Program-made: the position numbers and the translations under genes
The notes under the pieces: generated by a model
The model's input: the letters and a program-made list of their open reading frames with translations, nothing else
The model's database searches: none
Told to the model about the DNA's origin: nothing
Shown: one piece after another, positions 9,745 to 19,861 of the stretch
How the letters are laid out: every line of letters begins with the position of its first letter
Numbering within the stretch: position 1 is the stretch's first letter
Assembly: GCA_902560725.1 (NCBI GenBank)
Contig: CACEMR010000003.1
Span: 1-64,000 of the forward strand
Source: an uncultured Alphaproteobacteria bacterium
Lineage (GTDB): Bacteria; Pseudomonadota; Alphaproteobacteria; HIMB59; GCA-002718135
DNA length: 64,000 nt
Direction of reading: 5' to 3'

Positions 9745-10890
9745 ATGAAAAATATAGGTGTAATTGGCTGCGGCAATATCCTTGAAACTTACTTAAGATC
9801 TCAAGAATATTTTAATAATATTAATTTTGTTTCTTGTTCAGATATTAATATGGATTTAGCAAAAAAGACTGCATCAGAAAATAATTTAAAGGCACAAACA
9901 GTTGAAGAATTACTAAGTGATAATAGTATAGATGTAGTATTAAATATTACAATTCCTCAAGCTCACTATGCGGTCTCAAAAAAAATATTAGAAGTTGGAA
10001 AACATGTTTACTCAGAAAAACCAATGAGTGTTAAATATGAACAAGCAAATGAGCTACTTAAAATTTCTAAAGATAAAAATTTATATTTTGGAAATGCTCC
10101 AGATACATTTCTTGGCGGCGGCGGTCAATTATCTAGAGAGATTATAGACTCACATGAACTAGGTGAAATACTAACTGGAAATTTTATTTTTGCCTTTCCA
10201 GGAGTTCAAGATTTTCATCCAAATCCAGAATCGTGGTTTCAAGATGGAGGAGGACCCGTTATTGACATGGGGCCATATTTTTTTACTACTCTTGTAAATT
10301 TATTAGGACCTGCAAAAAATGTTAGAAGCAGAGGAGTTAAATTTTCTAAACAAAGAGAATACAAGGCTGGGCCAAAAAAAGGAAAATTTTTTAATGTTGA
10401 TATACCAACTTCATATATGTTGAATTTAGAATTTCATAACAACACAATTATTCAAGGCTTCATTTCTTTTGATGTATTAAACCATAATAGAAACCACGTT
10501 GAATTATATGGAACAAAAGGATCAATAGTTATTCCTGATCCAAATATGTTTGGTGGACCAGTAATAACATCAAGAGAATTAGGCTCAGATTGGTTGGAGC
10601 ATAGTGTAGAGTCTAAACCTCTTGGAAAAACAAATATATTAAATAAAACCGTAAGAAGTAATGAAGCTCCAAAACAATCCAATTATAGAGGTATTGGTCT
10701 ATCAGAAATGGTTGATGCTATCGAAAATAAAAGAGAACAGAGATGTAATGGTGAACTCGCCCTTCATGTTCTAGATATTATTGAAAGTACAATGATAGCA
10801 GCTAAAAATAAAACAGAAGTTAATATGCGTTCGAGTTGTAATAAACCAAGTCCACTAAAAGATAGGGAAATTCAAAAATTATTAAAATAA
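9745..10890 (+). CDS. Gfo/Idh/MocA family NAD(P)-dependent oxidoreductase
   Basis: Cytosolic dehydrogenase with an N-terminal Rossmann domain (IGVIGCGNI at residues 4-12) and the family's catalytic EKP motif in YSEKPMSV near residues 91-98; the C-terminal alpha/beta domain follows. At 381 aa it is standard. Such enzymes oxidise sugars, inositols or amino sugars at a hydroxyl. It follows the PhyH gene by 6 bases, so the two probably act on the same compound. It converges with glyoxalase I across 13 bases. The exact substrate cannot be read. Confidence 0.83.
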   Translation: MKNIGVIGCGNILETYLRSQEYFNNINFVSCSDINMDLAKKTASENNLKAQTVEELLSDNSIDVVLNITIPQAHYAVSKKILEVGKHVYSEKPMSVKYEQANELLKISKDKNLYFGNAPDTFLGGGGQLSREIIDSHELGEILTGNFIFAFPGVQDFHPNPESWFQDGGGPVIDMGPYFFTTLVNLLGPAKNVRSRGVKFSKQREYKAGPKKGKFFNVDIPTSYMLNLEFHNNTIIQGFISFDVLNHNRNHVELYGTKGSIVIPDPNMFGGPVITSRELGSDWLEHSVESKPLGKTNILNKTVRSNEAPKQSNYRGIGLSEMVDAIENKREQRCNGELALHVLDIIESTMIAAKNKTEVNMRSSCNKPSPLKDREIQKLLK

Positions 10891-10903
10891 ATATATAGCT
10901 TAA

Positions 10904-11329
10904 TTACCAACTTCCAGAATTTTCCATTGATTTCCATGGTTCTTGCTCAGGTAGTGGTTCACCATCTTGTAAAATTTCAATTGAAATTCCATCTGGAGAT
11001 CTTACAAATGCCATGTTACCATCTCTTGGAGGTCTATTAATAGTTACACCATTTTTCATTAACTTATCACATATTTCGTAAATATTTTTAACATTATAAG
11101 CGAGATGGCCAAAATTTCTTCCACCAGTATATTTTTCTGGATCCCAATTATAGGTTAATTCAAGAAGACCAGTTTTTTCATCACTATTTTCAGCTGCTAA
11201 AAAAATTAATGTAAATCTTCCTTTTTCACTTTCTCTTCTTCTCACTTCTTTTAAACCTAAAAGATTGCAATAAAAATTTAGAGAATCTTCTATATTTTCT
11301 ATTCTAACCATTGTGTGTAAATATTTCAT
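10904..11329 (-). CDS. gloA: Lactoylglutathione lyase (glyoxalase I)
   Basis: Converts the methylglyoxal-glutathione hemithioacetal to S-lactoylglutathione in the cytosol. The four metal ligands of the family can be placed: His of LHTMVRI (residue 5), Glu of LLELTYNW (near 58), His of FGHLAYNV (near 74) and Glu of SIEILQDG (near 122). It is 141 aa, full length, with the short C-terminal extension common in alphaproteobacteria. Flux through triose phosphates from the surrounding sugar genes would make this detoxification useful. It is divergent from xylA. Confidence 0.92.
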   Translation of the reverse strand: MKYLHTMVRIENIEDSLNFYCNLLGLKEVRRRESEKGRFTLIFLAAENSDEKTGLLELTYNWDPEKYTGGRNFGHLAYNVKNIYEICDKLMKNGVTINRPPRDGNMAFVRSPDGISIEILQDGEPLPEQEPWKSMENSGSW

Positions 11330-11402
11330 ATTTAAATATTATATTTAATTTCAGATTAGACTACAATCAAAATATAACTATAGTAAATTTTTAATAAAAC
11401 GC

Positions 11403-12716
11403 ATGCAAGAATACTTTAAGAATATTCCTGAAATACAATTTGAGGGTGACAATAGTGACAATCCTCTAGCCTTCAAATTTTATGAAGAAAATAAAATTGT
11501 CTTAGGCAAAACAATGAAAGATCATTTTAGATTTGCTACCTGCTATTGGCATACTTTTACTTGGCCTGGATTAGACCCATTTGGGGGTCAAACATTTGAT
11601 AGACCATGGATGAAACAAGGAGATCCTCTTAAAATGGCAGAAATGAAACTTGATGCTGCTTTTGACTTCTTTACAAAGATTAAAACACCTTTTTTTTGTT
11701 TTCATGATCGAGATATTGCACCGGAGGGATCAAACTATAATGAGACCCAAAAAAATTTTTTTCATATAGTCGATTTAATGGAGAAAAAAATAAATTCATC
11801 TGAAGTTAAACTCCTTTGGGGTACTGCAAATGCTTTTTCTCATAAAAGATATATGAGTGGGGCATCAACAAATCCTGATCCAGAAGTTTTTGCTTATAAA
11901 GCTGCACAAGTAAAAGATTGTCTTGATGCTACAATGAGACTTGGCGGACAAAATTATGTTTTGTGGGGTGGGAGAGAAGGGTATGAAACAATTTTAAACA
12001 CAGATATGGCAAAAGAAACTGATAATCTTCAAAGATTTTTAGAGCTTGTTGTTAATTACAAACACAAAATTGGTTTTAAGGGCCAAATATTATTAGAGCC
12101 AAAACCACATGAGCCAACAAAACATCAATATGATTTTGACTCAGCAACTTGTCTTGCTTTTTTAAGAAAGGCCGGACTAGAAAATGAAATAAAATTAAAT
12201 GTAGAAGTTAATCATGCTACACTTTCAGGACATAACTTTGAGCATGAAATAGCTTATGCGACTTCTAACAATGCACTTGGAAGTATTGATATTAATAGAG
12301 GAGATACCTTGGTTGGATGGGATACAGATCAGTTCCCAAACAACCCAGCAGATTTATTAATGTCATTTTATTTTATATTTAAAAATGGTGGACTTGGACA
12401 AGGTGGAATGAATTTTGATGCCAAAATTAGAAGACAATCTATTGATCCAGAAGATTTATTCTATGCGCATATAGGGGGAATGGATGTTTGTGCAAAAACT
12501 TTAATTGCATTAGAAAAAATGATTAATGACAATATTATTACACAATTTATAGAAGATCGGTATTCTGACTGGGATAAGGAATTGGGAAAATTTATACATG
12601 ATAAAAATACAGGGCTTGATGATATTCATAGGAAAATCATTGATGATAATATTGAGCCAAAACCGCGTTCTGGAAGACAAGAGTATTTAGAAAATATATT
12701 AAATAAATACTTATAG
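11403..12716 (+). CDS. xylA: Xylose isomerase
   Basis: Converts D-xylose to D-xylulose (or glucose to fructose) in the cytosol with two divalent metals. Diagnostic segments are present in order: FCFHDRDIAPEG with the catalytic His-Asp (near residues 98-109), LLEPKPHEPTKHQYDFD, NVEVNHATLSGH, SIDINRGD and GWDTDQFP. The length, 437 aa, matches long-type XylA of proteobacteria. A TATAGT hexamer at 11379-11384 could be its -10 box, leaving a 20-base leader. Its kinase partner xylB is 41 kb away in this window, so the two are not in one operon here. Confidence 0.95.
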   Translation: MQEYFKNIPEIQFEGDNSDNPLAFKFYEENKIVLGKTMKDHFRFATCYWHTFTWPGLDPFGGQTFDRPWMKQGDPLKMAEMKLDAAFDFFTKIKTPFFCFHDRDIAPEGSNYNETQKNFFHIVDLMEKKINSSEVKLLWGTANAFSHKRYMSGASTNPDPEVFAYKAAQVKDCLDATMRLGGQNYVLWGGREGYETILNTDMAKETDNLQRFLELVVNYKHKIGFKGQILLEPKPHEPTKHQYDFDSATCLAFLRKAGLENEIKLNVEVNHATLSGHNFEHEIAYATSNNALGSIDINRGDTLVGWDTDQFPNNPADLLMSFYFIFKNGGLGQGGMNFDAKIRRQSIDPEDLFYAHIGGMDVCAKTLIALEKMINDNIITQFIEDRYSDWDKELGKFIHDKNTGLDDIHRKIIDDNIEPKPRSGRQEYLENILNKYL

Positions 12717-12760
12717 TTATAAATAGGTTAGTTCTATAATATTTAAATAAATTAATAATT

Positions 12761-13690
12761 GTGAAGATTTTTAAATTAAATACAGTAACTTCTTTTGAGG
12801 AAAAAAATTTATGTTTAGCTATTGGAAATTTTGATGGTTTTCATAAGGGTCATCAAGAGATTATAAGATTACTTAAAGAAATATCTGACAAAAATAAATT
12901 ATCATCAGCCATAATGAGTTTTGATCCTCACCCGAGACTATTTTTTAAACAGATAGATGACACTTTCAATATTTATACAAAAGAAGATAAAGTAAAATTT
13001 TTAGATGATTTAAACATACAAATTTATATCGATTTTTCTTTTGATAAAATCTTATCAGAATTGTCATCAAATGAATTTATAATAAAAATTTTAGTAAACA
13101 AATTAAAAATAAAAAATTTAGTTGTAGGTTCTGATTTTAAATTTGGAAAAAGTAGAAGTGGAAATATTGATGTTCTTAATGAATATGCAAAAATTTACGG
13201 TTACAATGTTTATTTGGTAGATACCGTAAAACAAAAAAATCAAACAGAGAAGTTCTCATCAACAATAATTAGAAATAATATTAAACAAGGAAGAATGGAA
13301 AATGTTTTTCAATCTCTTGGAAGATATTGGCATATGACTGGTAAGATTATTAAAGGACAAATGAAAGCAAGAGAGATTAATTTTCCAACTGCCAATATGG
13401 AGCCAGGAAATCATATTTTGCCAAAAAAAGGTGTTTATTGTGTTGAAGTAATACACGAAGATAAAAAATATTTAGGTATTGCTAATTTTGGGCAGAGACC
13501 GACAGTTGATGGGAATAAACTACTATTAGAGACACATATTTTTAATTTTGATCAAGAAATTTACGGTAATGAATTGACTGTTCGATTCCTTACATTTATT
13601 AGGTCTGAACAAAAATTTGATAATTTTGAACTATTAACAACACAAATTAATAAAGATATAGAAGCGGCAAAAAAATACCATAAAATATAA
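12761..13690 (+). CDS. ribF: Bifunctional riboflavin kinase / FAD synthetase
   Basis: Makes FMN and then FAD from riboflavin. The N-terminal FAD synthetase nucleotidyltransferase domain has GNFDGFHKGHQ near residues 22-32 (HxGH class motif); the C-terminal flavokinase domain starts near residue 180 and includes INFPTAN. It is 309 aa, standard. The start codon is GTG; a TATAAT at 12735-12740 is a plausible -10 box. The stop overlaps the ileS start by one base, the common ribF-ileS-lspA order. Confidence 0.95.
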   Translation: MKIFKLNTVTSFEEKNLCLAIGNFDGFHKGHQEIIRLLKEISDKNKLSSAIMSFDPHPRLFFKQIDDTFNIYTKEDKVKFLDDLNIQIYIDFSFDKILSELSSNEFIIKILVNKLKIKNLVVGSDFKFGKSRSGNIDVLNEYAKIYGYNVYLVDTVKQKNQTEKFSSTIIRNNIKQGRMENVFQSLGRYWHMTGKIIKGQMKAREINFPTANMEPGNHILPKKGVYCVEVIHEDKKYLGIANFGQRPTVDGNKLLLETHIFNFDQEIYGNELTVRFLTFIRSEQKFDNFELLTTQINKDIEAAKKYHKI

Positions 13691-16464
13691 TGGAATATAA
13701 AGATACTATTTTTCTACCAAAAACTACTTTTGAGATGAGAGCAAACTTACCTGCTAAAGAACCTATAATTTTAGATGAGTGGGACAAACAAAATATTTTT
13801 AAAAAATTAAGAGAGAAATCAAAAGGAAGAGAAAAATTCGTTCTTCATGATGGTCCTCCTTATGCAAATGGTCATATACACATGGGAACAGCGCTTAATA
13901 AGATTTTAAAGGATGTTATTGTTAGAACTCAACAAATGGCAGGTAAAGACTCTATTTATGTTCCAGGATGGGATTGCCATGGATTGCCTATTGAATGGAA
14001 AATAGAAGAACAATACAGAAAAAAAGGAAAAAATAAAGATGATGTTCCTATTGTTAATTTTAGAGACGAATGTAGAGAATTTGCAGAAAATTGGATAGCG
14101 ATACAAAAAAAAGAATTCAGAAGGCTTGGTGTTGAAGGAGATTGGAATAACCCATATCTTACTATGTCAAATCAAGCTGAAGCTCAAATTGTAAGAGAGC
14201 TTGGTAAATTTTTAATAGATGAAAGTTTATATAAAGGTGCTAAACCTGTGCTTTGGTCAGTAGTTGAAAAAACAGCATTAGCTGATGCAGAAGTTGAATA
14301 TGAAGATCATACTTCAAATACAATCTATGTTAAATTTTTAATTAATAAATGTGATGATAAAGATTTAATTGGTTCAAATATTGTAATTTGGACTACAACT
14401 CCCTGGACTATTCCAGGTAATAGAGCTTTGGCTTATGGTAAAGATTTAGACTATTCCCTAATAATAATTGAAGAGGTAGAGAAAACAAGTTTAGCTAAGG
14501 TTAACGATCAATTAATCTTTGCAAAAGATTTAGTCGCAAATGTTTTAAATGAAATTGGTGTTAAAAAATTTAATGTTATAAAAAACTTTAAAGGTTTAGA
14601 TCTCGCAAGTTGTGAGTGCGATCATCCATTCAATAAACTTGGTTATGATTTTATTGTTAAGCCTTTTCACGGTGATTTTGTAAATCTTGAACAAGGTACT
14701 GGTATTGTACACATTGCTCCTGGTCATGGAGATGATGATTATATTTTAGGATTAGCAAATAATGTAGATATTGTTCAAACAGTACAAGACGACGGAAAAT
14801 ACAACCATCATGCTGTTGGTTTTGAAGGTGAACATATTTATAAAGTAGATAACAAAATTGCAGAAAAACTCCAAGATTACTCCAAACTTTTATTTAAAGG
14901 AACTTTAAGGCATAGTTACCCACACTCCTGGAGATCAAAAGCTCCATTAATTTATAGAAATACACCTCAGTGGTTTATTTCAATGGAAAAGAATAACTTA
15001 AGAAAAACTGCTTTGAAATCAATTGATGAAACAGTTTTTTATCCACCCCAAGGTCAAACTAGGTTAAGATCAATGATTGAAACAAGGCCTGACTGGTGTA
15101 TTTCTAGACAAAGAGTATGGGGTGTACCACTTCCATTATTTGTAAATAAAAAAACAGGTCAACCATTAAGAGATGAAAAAATAATTAATAGAATTGCTGA
15201 TATATATGAGAAAGAGGGAAGCAATACTTGGTTTACTGAAAATCCTCAAAGATTTTTAGGAGAAGATTACTCTATAGCTGATTATGAGCAAGTAAAAGAT
15301 GTTGTTGAGGTTTGGTTTGATAGTGGATCTACACATGCATTTTGTTTAGAAAAAAGATCAGATTTAAAATGGCCTGCATCTATGTATCTAGAAGGCAGTG
15401 ATCAACACAGAGGCTGGTTTCATTCGTCTCTTTTAGAATCCGCTGGGACAAGAGGACAAGCGCCTTATGAGAGTGTTCTAACCCATGGATTTGTTGTTGA
15501 TGGAAAAGGTAGAAAAATGTCTAAATCACTTGGAAATGTAATTTCACCTGATGATATATTAAAAAAATATGGTGTTGATATTCTTAGATTGTGGGTTGTT
15601 GCCTCCGATTATTATGATGATTTAAAACTTGATGATGCAATTTTGAAATCCCAGGCTGAGTCCTATAGAAGAATACGAAATACATTCAGATTTTTAATAG
15701 GCAATTTAAATAATTTTAATAATGATGAAAATATTAGTGAAGATCATTTCCCAGAGCTTGAAAAATATCTTCTTCATCGTTTGTGGGAAGTTGATAAAAT
15801 AGTTAAAAGATGTATTGAGACTTTTAATTTTCATTTGATGTTTACAACTTTACTTAATTTTTGTTCTAATGATCTTTCTGCTTTTTACTTTGATATAAGA
15901 AAAGATGTAATTTATTGTGATAGTAATGAGTCTAAAACAAGAAGATCGTCAAGAACACTATTAAATATAATTTTTAATTATCTTGTTCGATGGTTTGCAC
16001 CATCAATTTCTTTTACTACTGAAGAAGCCTGGAAATCTATAGGTAACAAAACAAGTATACATTTAGAGGATTTCTTAAATTGTAAAGACTCATACCAAAA
16101 CAATAAGATTAATGAAAAATGGTCAATAATAAAAAATATTAGAAAAGTTTCTACAGGTGCAATTGAAAAATTAAGAGAGGAAAAACTTATCCGTTCAAGT
16201 TTAGAAGCACACTTAGATATATTTGTTGATAAAAATATTTTTTCACAAATAAACGATATAATTTTTAGCGAAATTGCAATTACCTCTTCTTTTAAACTGC
16301 ATACCATAGATGATAATTCTCAAGGTTTTGAAATTGAAGATTTACCTAACATAAAAGTTAATGCCATAAAAGTTAGTGGCCATAAATGTCAACGTTGTTG
16401 GAAATATGAAGATAAATTAGTAAATAATGAGATATGCCAACGTTGTAACGATGCTATAAATTAA
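13690..16464 (+). CDS. ileS: Isoleucyl-tRNA synthetase
   Basis: Charges tRNA-Ile in the cytosol. Class I features: GPPYANGHIHMGTALNK, where the HIGH box reads HMGT, GWDCHGLPIEWK, the editing (CP1) domain with IVIWTTTPWTIPGN, the KMSKS loop near residue 615, and a C-terminal zinc finger CQRCWKYE...CQRC. At 924 aa it is complete. The HMGT form of the HIGH box lacks the second histidine; this may be a clade trait. It is translationally coupled to ribF upstream and followed by lspA after one base. Confidence 0.97.
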   Translation: MEYKDTIFLPKTTFEMRANLPAKEPIILDEWDKQNIFKKLREKSKGREKFVLHDGPPYANGHIHMGTALNKILKDVIVRTQQMAGKDSIYVPGWDCHGLPIEWKIEEQYRKKGKNKDDVPIVNFRDECREFAENWIAIQKKEFRRLGVEGDWNNPYLTMSNQAEAQIVRELGKFLIDESLYKGAKPVLWSVVEKTALADAEVEYEDHTSNTIYVKFLINKCDDKDLIGSNIVIWTTTPWTIPGNRALAYGKDLDYSLIIIEEVEKTSLAKVNDQLIFAKDLVANVLNEIGVKKFNVIKNFKGLDLASCECDHPFNKLGYDFIVKPFHGDFVNLEQGTGIVHIAPGHGDDDYILGLANNVDIVQTVQDDGKYNHHAVGFEGEHIYKVDNKIAEKLQDYSKLLFKGTLRHSYPHSWRSKAPLIYRNTPQWFISMEKNNLRKTALKSIDETVFYPPQGQTRLRSMIETRPDWCISRQRVWGVPLPLFVNKKTGQPLRDEKIINRIADIYEKEGSNTWFTENPQRFLGEDYSIADYEQVKDVVEVWFDSGSTHAFCLEKRSDLKWPASMYLEGSDQHRGWFHSSLLESAGTRGQAPYESVLTHGFVVDGKGRKMSKSLGNVISPDDILKKYGVDILRLWVVASDYYDDLKLDDAILKSQAESYRRIRNTFRFLIGNLNNFNNDENISEDHFPELEKYLLHRLWEVDKIVKRCIETFNFHLMFTTLLNFCSNDLSAFYFDIRKDVIYCDSNESKTRRSSRTLLNIIFNYLVRWFAPSISFTTEEAWKSIGNKTSIHLEDFLNCKDSYQNNKINEKWSIIKNIRKVSTGAIEKLREEKLIRSSLEAHLDIFVDKNIFSQINDIIFSEIAITSSFKLHTIDDNSQGFEIEDLPNIKVNAIKVSGHKCQRCWKYEDKLVNNEICQRCNDAIN

Positions 16465-16465
16465 A

Positions 16466-16918
16466 TTGATTATTAAGCTTACAATATTTATCCTTTTTGT
16501 TTTTTTTGATCTGATTACCAAATATTTTGTAAAAAATAATTTGATTTTAAATCAGTCAATAAAAATTAATGAATTTTTGGACTTAGTTTATGTTCAAAAT
16601 TATGGAGTTTCTTTTGGTTTATTTTCAAGAACTTTTTCGCATTGGATATTTATTATAATTGGATTAATTATAGTTCTAATTATTTTTTATTTAATTGTTA
16701 TTTCAAATAAAAAATTAGAAAAAATAGCCTATTTTATTATTATTATTGGAGCTATAGGCAATATATTAGATAGATTTATAAATACTTTTGTAGTTGATTT
16801 TATATCTTTGCATTATAAAAATTATTATTGGCCCGCGTTTAATTTAGCAGATATTTATATTACAATTGGTATTATCATGTTATTATTAAGTTTCTTTATT
16901 AATACTAAAGAGTCATAA
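16466..16918 (+). CDS. lspA: Lipoprotein signal peptidase (signal peptidase II)
   Basis: Inner-membrane aspartyl protease that removes signal peptides from prolipoproteins. Four hydrophobic segments are visible. Conserved motifs are QNYGVSFGLFS, GNILDRF, the first catalytic Asp in VVDFI (near residue 110) and the second in FNLADIY (near 129). It starts at TTG two bases after ileS. It is 150 aa, slightly short but complete. The next gene encodes a lipoprotein, a likely substrate, and overlaps by one base. Confidence 0.93.
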   Translation: MIIKLTIFILFVFFDLITKYFVKNNLILNQSIKINEFLDLVYVQNYGVSFGLFSRTFSHWIFIIIGLIIVLIIFYLIVISNKKLEKIAYFIIIIGAIGNILDRFINTFVVDFISLHYKNYYWPAFNLADIYITIGIIMLLLSFFINTKES

Positions 16919-17415
16919 TGAAAAAAATAATATTAATTATAACTATAAGCAATTTATTTTTATTCTCATGTAATACCGTTAGAGATAGTGCTGGAGTCAA
17001 TAGGAAAGTAATTGATGAGTATGCAGTAATTGAAAATCCACCTCTAATTATTCCTCCAAATTATAATTTACTACCGCCTGAAAATATTGAATCAAAGAAT
17101 ATCGAAAATACTGATAGCGAACTTGCTAAAGAGATTCTTTTTGGCCTTGATAACAAAGAAAATCAAACAAATAATGATAATTCTCTAATAAATGAAATTA
17201 TAAGAGAAACTGAAGCCAATGATGTTGATAATGATATTAGAGATGTAGTTAATGAGGCATTTGCTGGAGAAAAATCAACTATTGATGATGAAACATCATT
17301 TAAAAGTGATGAAGAATTAAATGAAGCTATTAAAGAAACAGAAAAAAAGGGAAGTGTTGTCGATAAAAAAATTGAGATGAAAGACAAAAAGAAAAAAAGA
17401 TTTTTCTTTTTTTAA
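16918..17415 (+). CDS. bamF: Outer-membrane assembly lipoprotein, BamF/DUF3035 type
   Basis: Small lipoprotein with a type II signal peptide: lipobox LFSC, lipidated Cys at residue 18. The segment DEYAVIENPPLIIPPNYNLLPPE (residues about 38-60) matches the alphaproteobacterial DUF3035 family named BamF, an accessory subunit of the beta-barrel assembly complex. The rest is acidic and low-complexity, ending in a Lys/Phe-rich tail, as expected for a disordered arm. Its position right after lspA is the usual one. The assignment rests on the short N-terminal motif and synteny. Confidence 0.75.
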   Translation: MKKIILIITISNLFLFSCNTVRDSAGVNRKVIDEYAVIENPPLIIPPNYNLLPPENIESKNIENTDSELAKEILFGLDNKENQTNNDNSLINEIIRETEANDVDNDIRDVVNEAFAGEKSTIDDETSFKSDEELNEAIKETEKKGSVVDKKIEMKDKKKKRFFFF

Positions 17416-17421
17416 AAAATA

Positions 17422-18621
17422 ATGCAAATAAAATATTATAATTCTAATTTAAAAGATATAAAAAATTTAGATGATTTAGATAAGAAAATTTATGATACAA
17501 TACTAAATCTACCAGCACTTAATGTTATTTTTGATAAAAATCTATTATCTAAAACTATAAATGTAGTTAAAGAATTTGAATTAAATAAAAAAAAGATAGT
17601 TATTTTTGGAACAGGTGGTTCTAATTTAGGAGCAAGAGCAATTAATACTATTAATATTAAAAAAAAAATTAATATAGAATTCTATGATAATATAGATCCA
17701 ATTTCATTTGAAAATTCTCTTTCAAATACAAATTTTGATACTACTGGATTTATAATTATTTCTAAATCTGGATCTACTCCGGAAACTTTATCACAATTTT
17801 CATCTATGTATCAAAGTTCTTTACAAAATAAAAAGCTTAAGGAATTTTTATCAAATATTTTAATCATAACTGAATTTAAAGATTCTCCACTTTATAAAAT
17901 TGCTAAAACCAACAAATGCTTAATGCTTGAACATAATAAAAATATAGGTGGACGGTATTCTGTTTTTTCTAATGTTGGTATAGTACCTGCAATTATATCG
18001 GGAATTAATGTTACAGCATTATATAAAGGAGCATCTGAATTTCTAAAAAATATTGAGAATAATGGTTCTTTAAATTTAGCAAAATATTTATGTTTTCAGA
18101 AAAAAACAAATTATACATCCAGTGTTCTGATGACTTATTCTGACTCGTTATATTTTTTTGGTAAATGGTATTTACAACTATGGGCAGAAAGTATTGGCAA
18201 GAATAAAAAAGGTATTACTGCGATTCACTCAGTTGGTACTACTGACCAACATAGTCAATTACAACTTTACCTTGACGGTCCTAATGATAAGTTTTTTACT
18301 TTTATTACAACTGATCATACTAATAAAGGTTTAAAACTAAATAATGATATGTTTGAAAATACTGGAATAGATTATTTAAAAAATAAAACCATGGGTGATT
18401 TAATGGATGCTGAACAAAGTGCCACGATAGAAACTTTTAAATTAAATAAAAATAGCTACAGAGAGATATTTATTCCAAAGATTGATGAAGAAAATCTTGG
18501 CAAGTTAATAACCTTAAGTATGATTGAAACAATTTCATCTTGTGCATACTTAGGTGTTAATGCTTTTGACCAACCAGCCGTAGAACAAGGAAAAATTCTT
18601 ACAAAAGAATATTTAAGATAA
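17422..18621 (+). CDS. pgi: Glucose-6-phosphate isomerase (short form)
   Basis: Interconverts glucose 6-phosphate and fructose 6-phosphate in the cytosol. Two SIS subdomains are visible: FGTGGSNLGARAI near residues 61-73 and ISKSGSTPET near 112-121. These are followed by GGRYSVFSNVG and TTDQHSQLQLYLDGP, which carries the catalytic His. At 399 aa it is much shorter than the 540-550 aa enterobacterial enzyme, closer to compact forms. It starts 6 bases after bamF. Its 3' end overlaps the convergent rsmD by 9 bases. Confidence 0.9.
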   Translation: MQIKYYNSNLKDIKNLDDLDKKIYDTILNLPALNVIFDKNLLSKTINVVKEFELNKKKIVIFGTGGSNLGARAINTINIKKKINIEFYDNIDPISFENSLSNTNFDTTGFIIISKSGSTPETLSQFSSMYQSSLQNKKLKEFLSNILIITEFKDSPLYKIAKTNKCLMLEHNKNIGGRYSVFSNVGIVPAIISGINVTALYKGASEFLKNIENNGSLNLAKYLCFQKKTNYTSSVLMTYSDSLYFFGKWYLQLWAESIGKNKKGITAIHSVGTTDQHSQLQLYLDGPNDKFFTFITTDHTNKGLKLNNDMFENTGIDYLKNKTMGDLMDAEQSATIETFKLNKNSYREIFIPKIDEENLGKLITLSMIETISSCAYLGVNAFDQPAVEQGKILTKEYLR

Positions 18622-19173
18622 AACTAAAAAACTTATTTTTGTTTTTCCATATTTTTTGTTAATTATTAATTTCATTTTTGTTGGAATTATAAAATTGTCA
18701 TCAATTTTCGTTTCAATTGCAATTATTGATTCTCTATTAACTTTATCTTGGATAGCTATAAGTATTTTTTCAATTTCATACTTGAGATAAGGCGGGTCAA
18801 TGTAAATAACTGAAATATTTTTAAAATCTAAATTAAAATTTGAAACTAATATATCTTGATCAATAATATTATATTGATAATTGAGGCATAAATTTTCACA
18901 ATTTTTATTTAATATCTTTATAACCTTTTGATTGTTTTCAAAGAATATTGCTTTTTTGAAACCTCTAGAAACTGCTTCTAGCCCCATTGTGCCTATTCCA
19001 GCAAATAAATCGAGAAAAGTTTTATTTTTAATTAGATTTAATGAGTTTCTAAAAGCATAACTTTCTATAATTGAAAAAAATGCTTCTCTTTTTAAGGAGG
19101 ATGTAGGTCTTACAAAGTTAGATATTGTTTCAAGTTTTCTATTTTTTAGTTCACCACCTGTAATTTTAATCAT
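18613..19173 (-). CDS. rsmD: 16S rRNA (guanine-966-N2)-methyltransferase
   Basis: Methylates G966 of 16S rRNA. It has the N-terminal ITGGELKNRKLE and RPTSSLKREAFFSII motifs, the SAM-binding FLDLFAGIGTMGLEAVSRG (near residues 49-67) and the catalytic DPPY (near 126). At 186 aa it is typical. It overlaps the upstream pseudouridine synthase gene by 8 bases, pairing two ribosomal RNA modification genes in one operon, a common alphaproteobacterial order. Confidence 0.93.
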   Translation of the reverse strand: MIKITGGELKNRKLETISNFVRPTSSLKREAFFSIIESYAFRNSLNLIKNKTFLDLFAGIGTMGLEAVSRGFKKAIFFENNQKVIKILNKNCENLCLNYQYNIIDQDILVSNFNLDFKNISVIYIDPPYLKYEIEKILIAIQDKVNRESIIAIETKIDDNFIIPTKMKLIINKKYGKTKISFLVLS

Positions 19174-19861
19174 TTTTAATTATATTTATCTTTTTAATTT
19201 TGCCTATCTTTAAATTTCCCAACTTATATGGACCAAAACTGACTCTAATTAATCTTGTTATATTCCAAGAAAAATAATTACAAATATTTCTAATTTCTCT
19301 ATTTTTTCCTTCTTTTAATTTAAAAATTAACCAAACACAGTTTTTTAATTTTTTTTCAATAACTAGATTAACTTTATTGTATTTTATTTTATTAATAGTA
19401 ATCCCTTTATTGATTTTTTGAATATCATTTTTTTTAATAGTACCATTAATACAAACTCTATATGATCTTACTATATTTGAAGAGGGTAGTTCTAAATATC
19501 TAGAATAATCCCCATTATTTGTGAGCAGAATCAAACCTTCACTCATATAATCCAATCGACCAATACTAATTAATTTAGGCATATTTTTAGGTAAAAGATC
19601 AAAAATTTTTTTTCTATTAAAATTATCTTTATTTGTACAAATATATTTTATTGGTTTATGTAATTTCCATAGTTTAATCTCACTTGGCTCTTTAATAATT
19701 TTATTTTTAACTTTAATAATATCGTTTTTTCCTACTTTTTTGCTAGGATGAGAGCAAATGTTGTTGTTAATTAAAACACATCCTTTTGAGATTAGTTTTT
19801 CTGCATCTCTTCTTGAGCAGTAACCTGCATTTGAAATAAATTTTGTTATTCTTATATTCAC
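19166..19861 (-). CDS. RsuA/RluB-family pseudouridine synthase
   Basis: Converts a specific rRNA uridine to pseudouridine. An N-terminal S4 RNA-binding domain (ITKFISNAGYCSRRDAEKLI, residues 4-23) is followed by the catalytic domain with GRLDYMSEGLILLTNNGD, which holds the catalytic Asp, and KLKEGKNREIRNIC. It is 231 aa. Alphaproteobacterial members in this position act as RluB on 23S U2605, but RsuA or RluE activity cannot be excluded. Its stop overlaps rsmD, and its start overlaps the stop of the C26 peptidase gene. Confidence 0.88.
   Translation of the reverse strand: MNIRITKFISNAGYCSRRDAEKLISKGCVLINNNICSHPSKKVGKNDIIKVKNKIIKEPSEIKLWKLHKPIKYICTNKDNFNRKKIFDLLPKNMPKLISIGRLDYMSEGLILLTNNGDYSRYLELPSSNIVRSYRVCINGTIKKNDIQKINKGITINKIKYNKVNLVIEKKLKNCVWLIFKLKEGKNREIRNICNYFSWNITRLIRVSFGPYKLGNLKIGKIKKINIIKND

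Noticed and set aside
15978-16307. 109-aa minus-strand ORF inside ileS
   Set aside because: Antisense to the conserved anticodon-binding region; no supporting motif or start signal.
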